Positions 17,254 through 24,097 of a DNA stretch of 39,248 nt are shown in pieces. The stretch is from contig CAMWUW010000012.1 in the NCBI GenBank assembly GCA_947177525.1, positions 1 through 39,248 on the forward strand. The letters are read 5' to 3'. How positions within the stretch are numbered: position 1 is the first letter of the stretch; the number at the start of each line of letters is the position of its first letter. The notes under the pieces are model-generated. The model was given only the letters and a program-made list of their open reading frames with translations, did no database searches and was not told the DNA's origin. A program made the position numbers and the translations under genes. Source of the stretch: an uncultured Bacteroidales bacterium. Lineage in GTDB: Bacteria > Bacteroidota > Bacteroidia > Bacteroidales > UBA932.

Positions 17254-17488
17254 AAACTGTGTCTACAATCACTTTGCCCCGGCAGAGTACAGATGGTTAT
17301 GTCCTCGCTCCTGGCCCAAGCATTCAGTCTGGACTTCGTCCACAATCACTACCGCCTCGGCATAGTCAAAATAAATTTTGCCTCTGCTCTCGGCTTAATC
17401 GTTTATTTTGGATTTCATCCACAATCACTACCGCCTCGGCATAGTCAAAATAAATTTTGCCTCTGCTCTCGGCTTAATCGTTTATTTT
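17254..17488. repeat. Tandem repeat of about 79 bp, three copies (one diverged), between mnmA and cdd
   Basis: Copies at 17331-17409 and 17410-17488 are nearly identical: 71 bp from 17339 repeats exactly at 17418, offset 79. A third, diverged copy lies at about 17254-17330, recognisable from CTACAATCACTTTGCCCCGG against CCACAATCACTACCGCCTCGG and from CTGGCCCAAGC against CTCGGCTTAATC. Each good copy contains a CAAAAT/ATTTTG inverted repeat. The repeats fill most of the 336-bp gap 17241-17576. Open frames across it are shadows. Confidence 0.92.
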
Positions 17489-17527
17489 AAAATAAGCAGA
17501 AAATATAATTTTTTAAAAGAAAAAGAT

Positions 17528-17535
17528 TATATTTG
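17528..17535 (+). promoter_or_regulatory. -7 box for cdd
   Basis: TATATTTG, exact TAnnTTTG match, 41 bp before the cdd ATG. The -33 position is T-rich but lacks TTTG. Confidence 0.5.
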
Positions 17536-17576
17536 TATGCTTTGCACATGCGCAAAGATAATTTAATTGATTTGTT

Positions 17577-18050
17577 ATGGCAAACAAAGAGATAAAAATC
17601 TCCTATACGGAGTATGATTCCATAGAGCAGATGGAAGCAGGCGACAGGCAATTGGCTGAAGCGGCAATCCTCGCCACGAAGACTTCATACGCACCATATT
17701 CCGAGTTTAATGTAGGAGCTGCTGTCAGACTGGAAGACGGAGAAATTATAACCGGCTCCAACCAGGAAAATGCAGCTTACCCATCAGGGCAGTGTGCAGA
17801 AAGGACAGCAATGTTCTATGCAAGCGCAAGCCATCCAGACAAGGCGATGACGTCAATAGCTGTTGCAGCTGCGCATAAAGGAAAATTATGTGAAAGTCCT
17901 GCAACTCCATGCGGAGCCTGCAGACAGGTAATGGCCCAGTACCAGACCAAAGGCGGCAGAAACATAAGCATAATATTGACTGGAGAGCGGAAAATCTGGA
18001 AATTTGAAAAGGTTGACGATATACTTCCATTCATTTTCGACAGCATCTGA
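17577..18050 (+). CDS. cdd: Cytidine deaminase
   Basis: Zinc enzyme of pyrimidine salvage that deaminates cytidine and deoxycytidine to uridine and deoxyuridine. It is 157 residues, slightly longer than the compact homotetrameric type because of an N-terminal extension. The zinc site is Cys73 with catalytic Glu75 (SGQCAERTAMF), Cys112 and Cys115 (TPCGACRQ). The all-cysteine zinc set is that of the tetrameric class. Substrate-binding segment FNVGAAV and NQENAAYPSG are as expected. It is divergent from mnmA and monocistronic. The 3 kb that follow hold no clear protein gene. Confidence 0.96.
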   Translation: MANKEIKISYTEYDSIEQMEAGDRQLAEAAILATKTSYAPYSEFNVGAAVRLEDGEIITGSNQENAAYPSGQCAERTAMFYASASHPDKAMTSIAVAAAHKGKLCESPATPCGACRQVMAQYQTKGGRNISIILTGERKIWKFEKVDDILPFIFDSI

Positions 18051-18654
18051 CATAGGCAGACGTTCTTAAAAGCATGACGTTTCCTCAGCAGCATGGAGCG
18101 TTTTAATGTTTTTGTCATGTACAGCTGCATATTGCTATATTTATTCATTTATTGCACACAGCATCGGCAAATTGGCTTTTGCTGCAAATTGATTTTTGCT
18201 GTGTCATTTATGCGGCCAAGACTTCGCAGTGCATATTTAAGCGTCAAACGTAATATGCCATTGCCTTTGTTATGCTCATCCTAAAACAGGACTTCCAAAC
18301 ACGAATAATGTGCAGCAGGATCAATTCTCAAAACGAAAGTCCGAGTGCATAGCTGCATCTGTAAAGAGAAGAGGGCAAAACTTCTGGACGAGTACATCAA
18401 GAGACATTACTGAGATTGTCACCGTAGCTGGTATATATGGTCTATTGCTGCACGTCAAAAGTTGCAGATGGCTCGGGCCAATGGCAGTTACAGGACTTGG
18501 CTGCAGCACGGTTATCACACGAAATATCACTGGGAAACTTTTTAGAGAAATCCATAACCCACAATGTCCAGGTGACCGTAACTGTCAGAGAAACACATCC
18601 CTCGAAATGTCCAACCCCATGCTATCCTTCTTTTTATCCTCCCTTTAAAATTCA
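18051..18654. other. Gene-free stretch after cdd
   Basis: No protein with recognisable features in any frame. Apart from a short 17-bp tandem duplication (18167-18200) I see only low-grade open frames at about 18310-18650 on both strands. The segment 18300-18600 is less AT-rich than what follows and could be a decayed coding remnant, but I cannot name a parent. No terminator for cdd is evident. Confidence 0.5.
18167..18200. repeat. 17-bp tandem duplication
   Basis: Two adjacent 17-mers beginning GCAAATTG and ending TTTTGCT, differing at two positions. It lies inside a 7-bp inverted repeat ACACAGC/GCTGTGT. Confidence 0.7.
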
Positions 18655-18693
18655 AGGCTCCGGCAATTGGGAAATTCCAGGCCGTTTTGGCCT

Positions 18694-18991
18694 CCAGGTG
18701 TTTCCAGGTCTTCCACTCAAATCGCAGACCTGGCACACCCTAAAATCACAACACATTAAATATCAACACATTATAAAACTCACCCGTTCCAGGTCTGCGT
18801 TTTATATGTGACACCTGGAACGCTTTGTATTTGTAACCTACTCGTTTATAACATGTTACAGAATTCGTCCGTTCCAAGTCCTCCCATGAGAATGCACACC
18901 TGGAACACCACAAAATAACAACAGACTAATTACCAATCTATTAGAAAATTAGAGTATTCCAGATCCTCAATCAAAATTGCACACCGGGAAC
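18694..18991. repeat. Family A array A3-A6 (four units, 85-bp period)
   Basis: Palindromic cores lie at about 18701-18736 (A3), 18786-18821 (A4), 18871-18906 (A5) and 18956-18991 (A6), spaced exactly 85 bp. Each core is 36 bp with arms GTTCCAGGT/ACCTGGAAC or variants. The intervening 49 bp are AT-rich and their 3' ends resemble each other (ACATTATAAAACTCACCC, ACATGTTACAGAATTCGTCC), so they are diverged repeat sequence and not unrelated spacers. The array is preceded by GGCAATTGGGAA..TTCC, also found before A7 at 20 kb. Confidence 0.9.
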
Positions 18992-19072
18992 ACCTGCAGA
19001 GGTAAATCCGCGCCGAAAAGCATACAGAGCGCGTGTGGTGCGTAATTCACTATGAATCAACCCACTACCGAT

Positions 19073-19104
19073 AATCGCTGCCCCGCGTTTTTGGGGCAGC
19101 GATT
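19073..19104. repeat. Family B hairpin B1
   Basis: 12-bp perfect arms AATCGCTGCCCC/GGGGCAGCGATT around an 8-nt loop. There is no T-run on either side, so it is not an obvious terminator. The following sequence (19120-19148) resembles 32871-32899 beside B3. Confidence 0.88.
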
Positions 19105-19282
19105 TACAGGATATGATTGATTTACAACCAATTGAGCGTCACACATTTATCCAGGAGTTCTACTATAACATCCTTATTACCATGGCACAAGGGGCTGGTT
19201 TGTCCAAACTGTTTCTCAATTGAGCCAATTTTATGGGTTCAATACTGTTGTGCAATATTCATGGAGAGTTTTTGCAGTTTTT

Positions 19283-19313
19283 TTTGTATAGAGGGAAAAA
19301 ATGCCTACATTTG
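19283..19313 (+). promoter_or_regulatory. Promoter of the SRP RNA gene
   Basis: TTTG (19283-19286), 19 bp spacer, TACATTTG (19306-19313): an exact match to the Bacteroidetes consensus on both boxes. The predicted 5' end is at about 19319, the first G of the RNA terminal helix. Confidence 0.85.
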
Positions 19314-19318
19314 CATCC

Positions 19319-19415
19319 GGGAAAGTCATACACGACCAGCTCCCTCTGAATTCCCCCAGGGCTTGACCGCAGCAAGGGTAGGAGGTCGTAGCGGTGCGAT
19401 GTATTCAGCTTTCCC
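19319..19415 (+). ncRNA. ffs: Signal recognition particle RNA (small bacterial type)
   Basis: RNA core of the signal recognition particle, which with Ffh targets membrane and secreted proteins. The 97-nt segment folds into one long hairpin. The ends pair GGGAAAG/CTTTCCC, then ATACA/TGTAT, then CGACC/GGTCG, then the apical domain. The apical part has CCCCCAGG on the 5' side and GCAGCAAGGG on the 3' side, the expected Ffh-binding internal-loop arrangement, with GG/CC closing a GCTTGA loop. Overall order resembles E. coli 4.5S RNA (CTCTG before the apical domain, GCGATGTA after it). A consensus promoter ends 6 nt upstream, and seven T directly follow the last helix (19416-19422), completing an intrinsic terminator. 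A 112-residue open frame across it is a shadow. Confidence 0.92.
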
Positions 19416-19516
19416 TTTTTTTATGCCAAATTTCTGCGTCTTGAATCTGATATAATTGACAAAAGTGGTTGGTATAATCGTTATATCTTGTTAATCTCCT
19501 GCGATTTACAGAAATC

Positions 19517-19536
19517 AGATGAAAAGCTTTTCATCT
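19517..19536. repeat. 20-bp perfect palindrome
   Basis: AGATGAAAAGCTTTTCATCT is self-complementary with no loop. It lies 95 bp after the ffs terminator and 4 bp before a 46-codon open frame. It could be a dimeric protein-binding site or a chance AT-rich palindrome. Confidence 0.6.
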
Positions 19537-19540
19537 AATG

Positions 19541-19681
19541 ATGAGAAAAAGGAAAAATAAGGCGTTGTTTGCGATGCCCGGAATGCGGCTCGCTGTAGGC
19601 CAGGCCATCAAATGGGGTGTCAGCAATGGTTCAGCATACTTCGAGCAGCTCATTTGCGTATTTTCGAATCGCATTATTTGA
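19541..19681 (+). CDS. Possible 46-residue small basic protein
   Basis: ATG at 19541 gives MRKRKNKALFAMPGMRLAVG.. ending ..LICVFSNRII, with a basic N-terminus and mixed hydrophobic remainder. The frame is more GC-rich than its surroundings, and that is the only reason to list it. It has no recognised family, no promoter box nearby, and could be a fragment of a lost gene. Confidence 0.15.
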   Translation: MRKRKNKALFAMPGMRLAVGQAIKWGVSNGSAYFEQLICVFSNRII

Positions 19682-20063
19682 CATGCAAAACACAATTAAT
19701 TATCAATCAATTACGGACCACGGATTTTGCCGCTGTATCCACAAACACTAAAAAATTAATAATCAATATTTTACATTTCGTCATTTTTCCCGAATGCCAA
19801 GATTATATATCCACCAAGCACAACCATACACCGTCAACTCATACACATATATATTAAGACAAGCCCACAGCAAAATGCACAGCCACCTGCAAACAAGGCT
19901 CTATATAAACAAGACACAGCATAAGTAAGATGGACGTCATTAAACGCAATACGCTATCTAAAGGCATCTCAACTATCAGAAAATCGGCAACTATACATAT
20001 TATACAGCTGCTTCGAAATCAGCATTACGGCTTAATATAAAATCCAGTTTTTCTTGCAGGCTC
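19682..20063. other. AT-rich gene-free stretch
   Basis: Many stops in all frames, no promoter consensus with a gene behind it, and no hairpin of note. I see nothing functional here. Confidence 0.5.
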
Positions 20064-20105
20064 CCTTTGGCAATTGGGAATTCCTGGTCGTTTCGACCTC
20101 CGGGT

Positions 20106-20226
20106 GTTCCAGGTCTGCATTTTATATGTGACACCTGGAACGCCTCAAAATTGCAATATATTTATTTTCAACACATTACAAAACAAGACCGTTCCAGGTC
20201 CTCCACAAAAATTGCACACCTGGAAC
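20106..20226. repeat. Family A pair A7-A8 (85-bp period)
   Basis: Cores at 20106-20141 (A7) and 20191-20226 (A8), 85 bp apart with a 49-bp AT-rich spacer. A7 differs from A4 at one position in 36. A8 resembles A5 and A6 in its loop half (..AAAATTGCACACCTGGAAC). The upstream flank from about 20064 matches that of A3. Confidence 0.9.
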
Positions 20227-20316
20227 ACCTGCATACATAAATCGGTGCCCCAAAGTGTCTGTTGCTTTGGATAAGCGAAAAAGCTCCAAGAAGATGTGCC
20301 ACTGTGGACAAATTGA

Positions 20317-20335
20317 AATTCAGAGGGAGCTTGTC
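20317..20335 (-). other. 19-nt segment matching part of ffs on the opposite strand
   Basis: Read leftward it equals ffs 19334-19352 (GACCAGCTCCCTCTGAATT) at 18 of 19 positions. It sits in a 140-bp insertion that distinguishes the A7-B2 block from the A3-B1 block. It is too short to be a functional second ffs. Confidence 0.5.
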
Positions 20336-20427
20336 AGGCACTTCCCTTCCCCTCCCGCAAGCACAATCATATATCCGTAAGGCCAACCATCAAGCAACGC
20401 GCGATACGCAATCAACTATAAATCAAC

Positions 20428-20479
20428 TACTTCCTGATAATCGCTGCCGCAAAAACGGGGCAGCGATTATCAGGAAGTA
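20428..20479. repeat. Family B hairpin B2 with 21-bp perfect stem
   Basis: Arms 20428-20448 and 20459-20479 are perfect reverse complements around a 10-nt A-rich loop. The core is CGCTGCC/GGCAGCG as in B1. Relative to B1 its loop is inverted (A-run here, T-run in B1). No T-run follows on either strand. Confidence 0.92.
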
Positions 20480-20613
20480 ACTAAATTTCAAGGACTTATG
20501 CATCACGATTCAAAAATAAAAGAAGCGGTAAATATGACAATCAGTCAAAATTATTTGTATCGGCATGCATCTGCAGAGAGCGCAATGCTTAATCATGTTT
20601 TACGAAATAGCAG

Positions 20614-20651
20614 AGATGGTATTTCAGGAATCAGATGGTATTTCAGGAATC
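20614..20651. repeat. 19-bp exact tandem duplication
   Basis: AGATGGTATTTCAGGAATC occurs twice head to tail (20614-20632, 20633-20651). It falls in the otherwise featureless stretch 20480-20855, where no gene is convincing. Confidence 0.85.
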
Positions 20652-20855
20652 ATACGCTGAAGAAATTTACCGGAGCATATCTATGGACCATAAAATCCAA
20701 GGACAAACACAAAATATAGTTTTGAAAAGCGGATATTTGCAAGAAGCCTCAAAGCCATATCGGCCAATAAAACTGAGAACGGCAAAAATATCAGCCCAAT
20801 TCTCCGGAACTGAATATTTGGCCTAACAACCAATGAAAGAAAGAGGACATAAAAA

Positions 20856-20956
20856 GTCAGAATTACTCTGAGAATTGAAAATTTGGACACAAGGTCGAGA
20901 TTGACCACGTTAAAACATGAGAAAAAGGGACCGACTAAAAAGTATTAGCCAATCCC
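20856..20956 (-). repeat. Family C repeat copy C2
   Basis: A 101-bp relative of 14183-14283 in the same orientation: terminator hairpin, T-run, then a tail with TGGTCAATCTCGACC, a T-rich part and AATTCTCAGAG. An open frame of 75 codons read through it is judged a shadow. Confidence 0.7.
20922..20956 (-). terminator. Terminator of the leftward SusCD/phosphoesterase operon
   Basis: Read leftward as RNA, GGGAUUGGCUAA pairs with UUAGUCGGUCCC at all 12 positions, three of them G-U, around UACUUU, followed by five U. Read rightward the same bases leave A-C and C-A mismatches, so the structure is leftward. It lies 106 bp after the BACON lipoprotein stop. Confidence 0.75.
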
Positions 20957-20972
20957 CTTTTTCCCGCTTATC

Positions 20973-21047
20973 GTTGAGGTATGCCTCAACATAGTTATCA
21001 AACATTCAGTTCAAAGAGAGAGTTGCTTCGCCTTTACAAGCACTCTC
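20973..21047 (-). other. Two hairpins just downstream of the operon
   Basis: 21018-21047: leftward GAGAGT-GCTT pairs with AAGC-ACTCTC with one bulged base, followed by a weak TCTTTG. 20973-20990: GTTGAGG/CCTCAAC with a 4-nt loop. With the terminator at 20922-20956 they could protect the 3' end of the operon mRNA or end transcription in steps. Confidence 0.55.
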
Positions 21048-21061
21048 CCAAGAGACAATCA

Positions 21062-24000
21062 TCAGTTTACTTTTACAACGATGTTGTCATAGAATGCACG
21101 CTTACCGCCGGATTTCTTATAGTCAATTGTTCCGGTTGATTTGTTCACAAGGTCTGTTGGAACGAAAGTAATCTTCGTATTGGCATCTGCCCCTGAAACC
21201 TTTACAGAAAAATTAGTCCAGAAGATTTCTCCCTTAGCCTGAGGAGTAGAAAGTTCATCGCTATACTTGGTTCCGTTCTCAAACGTTCCGTTTCCTTCTA
21301 TCATCAATGTCAGCGTGTAGTTGTCAACAGTTCCGCTGCCCTGCACCATTCTTGCCCAGTCGAAGGATACAGTCATATCTTTTCCGGCAGGATCTACAGA
21401 AGGAAGAGTCAGTGAAGTCTGGCTGCTTGAACCAGTCTTGCCAAGTTTCAGGTAACAATCCTGAAGATACAGGACATCATTCGCACCATCATCTTTTCCT
21501 GGAATGTAATAACCCATCTGATTACAAATTGGGACAAAAGCAGCTTTCATAGCAGCTGTTCCATAGATGTTCGGAGCGATTGCACTCAGGTCCTTTGAGC
21601 CGACTGTATCATAGTTGCCGGATCCGTCCGGATTCACTGCATCAACTATCGGCTTAAGCCATGAGAAATCATCGGCGAAGATAACATCAGTTCCATGCTG
21701 CTCAATTTTAAAGGTATAGGTATGGCTATAATATTCATTCTCCATCGTGACAGTGACATCACGCGAAAGGCCCGTATTCTCAGGAACCGTAAATTCCATA
21801 TCATAACTTCCAGATGGCGCATCGGAGACAGGCAATGTCAGAACATTGGACGATATCGTAAAGTCGACATTTGACTCAATCTGTACAGGGACAGTCATAC
21901 CGGAAGCAGGAATGAAGCAAACCTGTGAAGGAAGAGTTATAGACATCTTAGGCTCAAAATTATCCTGAGTCACATTCAAGACTGTTTCAATGTTCAAGTC
22001 CTTATTGTAGAAACGTATTCTTCCTGTACGGGGACTACCTGTAACGTTGACAGCAACAGCAAACTTATGGTCTGTATATTCCACAAGCGCCTTTGTTGCA
22101 GGCATCTCAACTTCAGTAATCCATTCATCAAGAATCTCAACTTCATAGTCCGTATTGGCCTGAACTGTTGCCACGAATGCATCACCCTCTCCGAGAACTG
22201 TTATATAATTTCCGGATTTTAGGGAAATAAATGGAGCAAGTTCCTGACCGGCTGCAGACTGTACCACAGGTATAGTGTATGTAGAAGTTCCGGATTTGAC
22301 AATTATCGTTCCCTGACGGAGAGTATTCAGCTCACTTGGCTCACAGGTGACTGTAACAGTCTGCTCCTGATAAGCAGCACCTTCCGTGACATCAAGTGAC
22401 AGCCATTTTGCACCGGTACTTATTGTATAATCCCTGTCAGATGTAACATCAAATGAAGCAGGACCATCCGGAGTTCCTTCAAATGCGATTACATCATTTT
22501 CCACCCCTGAAACAGAAATCGTCGCAGGCACGGCATCTGCAGTGGACACGACAGAAATATCGTCCAGATAATATCTATGCACACCTGTAACTTTATTCTC
22601 AGACGTTCCGATAGGATTAGGACGAATGGTGATAAATGTAGCTTTCGTCGCTCCTGTTATTGTGACAGAAGCATCCATCCAGAACATTTCTCCCTTACCC
22701 TGTGTAGATGCTATGTCATCGCTGACTTTTGCATCAGACGAACCGGAAGCAGTAACGACAGTACCAGGACCGTCAATTGCAACAACAAGTTTTACGTCGT
22801 CAACATTCAGGGCCCCAGACAAATGACAGCACCACTTGAATGAAACTACAATATCCTGTTCACCTTCCATCCTCATGAGAGGCAATATGAGTCCGGACTG
22901 TTTGTCCGTTGCGCCAAACTTAAAGTACTGATCCTGAAGATAGATTGTCTGCATTTCAGGATTCAGGTCCGTATATCCCAGTTCCCGCAATTTTTCAAGA
23001 ACAGGAATATTACCTGTCACCAATGTAGTATAAATGTTCGCTGCACCGTCTGCAGAAACAATCGTATTGCCGACACAATCTGAAATCTGTTTTGCAGATC
23101 CGAGTGCTTTATTGGCAGCAGCAATATAAGGTTCCAACCAAGAAAAATCGTCATGGAAAGGAAAATCTACACCTATGGCCTCGTCTTCACCCTCATCCTT
23201 TACAGAAGATACAATTATATTCAACGAACCTCCGGCCATGCCGACATAATATCCAGTCAAGACAACCTTGTGAACATTCATCTCGGCAAGTCCGATGCTT
23301 TCATGCGGCTGGTATGCAGCAACACCCTTTGACGGGGAACCTGGTATATTCCTAAGATTCGTTCCGACCAATGTTCCCGAAACGCTTACAAGAGCAATCT
23401 TGTCAGAAGTATAAGTGTCAATAGAAGATGTGATGTCTATGGCAGACGGATATTTCACTTCTTTAGATGAACGAATCTCAACCTCATCCCCCTTGAATAC
23501 AGGAAGACCATTTGCAGAACTCTTCTCTCCGTTAAAATAAAGTTCATCGCCGACAGCGACCTCGGCATCAGAAGCAACATACAGATTTGTTGTGCCGTCT
23601 GAAACCACAAAGCCGTTGGCAGCTACAGCGACAACCTGTCCCCCTATAACTTTTGCTTTGCTGTCATCAGCAAGTTCGGCAACATCTGTAACAGTATACT
23701 CGTTGATTCCGAGATAGGTATCACCTTTCTGATATATTACTGTCTCGACAGAATATCCTCTTGAAGTCGTAATCATAATTGCTGCCTGACGAGGAGCTTT
23801 AAGAGCACTTGCCGTGCCATTGTCAGCCACACTGACTGTAACATCAACAGTCTGCGAGCCGGACATCGGATCAACTGTTATCCAGTCCGGAGCCTCAATC
23901 GTCCAATCTTCGTCTGAGGCTATTCTCAGCAGCTGAGGCTCAGCATTGATTGCATCAAAAGTAAGGCTCGACTCAGTAAGCAGGGCATGTGGCTTAACAA

Positions 24001-24082
24001 GATTATCCTGCTCACATCCGAAAATAACAGAAGCAACAAGAGCAGCAGCACAAGCCCGGTATATATTTTTTATTAGTCGCAT
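21062..24082 (-). CDS. Multidomain BACON/OB-like surface lipoprotein with a duplicated module
   Basis: A 1006-residue lipoprotein (lipobox VIFGC, Cys23), probably on the cell surface like other SusD-linked lipoproteins. Residues about 35-118 are a BACON-type domain (..DWTIEAPDWITVDPMSGSQ..). Residues about 125-295 look like OB-fold strands (VIGGQVVAVAANGFVVSDG, then VSVSGTLVG). A module at about 307-517 starts FHDDFSWLEP and recurs at 802-1006 starting FADDFSWLKP; both contain YLQD.Y.K.G, a VSF.W strand and KGE.FW. Three BACON-like domains fill the middle (about 520-800). No catalytic motif is visible, so a ligand-binding role is likely. It is the last gene of the five-gene operon, 15 bp after susD. 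Confidence 0.85.
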   Translation of the reverse strand: MRLIKNIYRACAAALVASVIFGCEQDNLVKPHALLTESSLTFDAINAEPQLLRIASDEDWTIEAPDWITVDPMSGSQTVDVTVSVADNGTASALKAPRQAAIMITTSRGYSVETVIYQKGDTYLGINEYTVTDVAELADDSKAKVIGGQVVAVAANGFVVSDGTTNLYVASDAEVAVGDELYFNGEKSSANGLPVFKGDEVEIRSSKEVKYPSAIDITSSIDTYTSDKIALVSVSGTLVGTNLRNIPGSPSKGVAAYQPHESIGLAEMNVHKVVLTGYYVGMAGGSLNIIVSSVKDEGEDEAIGVDFPFHDDFSWLEPYIAAANKALGSAKQISDCVGNTIVSADGAANIYTTLVTGNIPVLEKLRELGYTDLNPEMQTIYLQDQYFKFGATDKQSGLILPLMRMEGEQDIVVSFKWCCHLSGALNVDDVKLVVAIDGPGTVVTASGSSDAKVSDDIASTQGKGEMFWMDASVTITGATKATFITIRPNPIGTSENKVTGVHRYYLDDISVVSTADAVPATISVSGVENDVIAFEGTPDGPASFDVTSDRDYTISTGAKWLSLDVTEGAAYQEQTVTVTCEPSELNTLRQGTIIVKSGTSTYTIPVVQSAAGQELAPFISLKSGNYITVLGEGDAFVATVQANTDYEVEILDEWITEVEMPATKALVEYTDHKFAVAVNVTGSPRTGRIRFYNKDLNIETVLNVTQDNFEPKMSITLPSQVCFIPASGMTVPVQIESNVDFTISSNVLTLPVSDAPSGSYDMEFTVPENTGLSRDVTVTMENEYYSHTYTFKIEQHGTDVIFADDFSWLKPIVDAVNPDGSGNYDTVGSKDLSAIAPNIYGTAAMKAAFVPICNQMGYYIPGKDDGANDVLYLQDCYLKLGKTGSSSQTSLTLPSVDPAGKDMTVSFDWARMVQGSGTVDNYTLTLMIEGNGTFENGTKYSDELSTPQAKGEIFWTNFSVKVSGADANTKITFVPTDLVNKSTGTIDYKKSGGKRAFYDNIVVKVN

Positions 24083-24097
24083 AATTCAATAACTATT

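Noticed and set aside
17038..17490. Rightward 150-codon open frame with internal repeats
   Set aside because: It is antisense to mnmA and continues into the 79-bp tandem repeat; the peptide repetition only reflects the DNA repeat.
18694..18991. CRISPR array (regular 36-bp repeats, 49-bp intervals)
   Set aside because: The intervals are AT-rich and related to each other, the repeats diverge strongly, unit number is small, and no cas gene or leader is present. The 85-bp unit as a whole is the repeat.
19117..19455. Rightward 112-codon open frame
   Set aside because: It covers the ffs promoter, SRP RNA and terminator and has no protein-like features.
20681..20908. Leftward 75-codon hydrophobic open frame
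   Set aside because: It overlaps family C2, is AT-driven in composition, and its resemblance to the frame at 14.2 kb follows from the shared DNA repeat.
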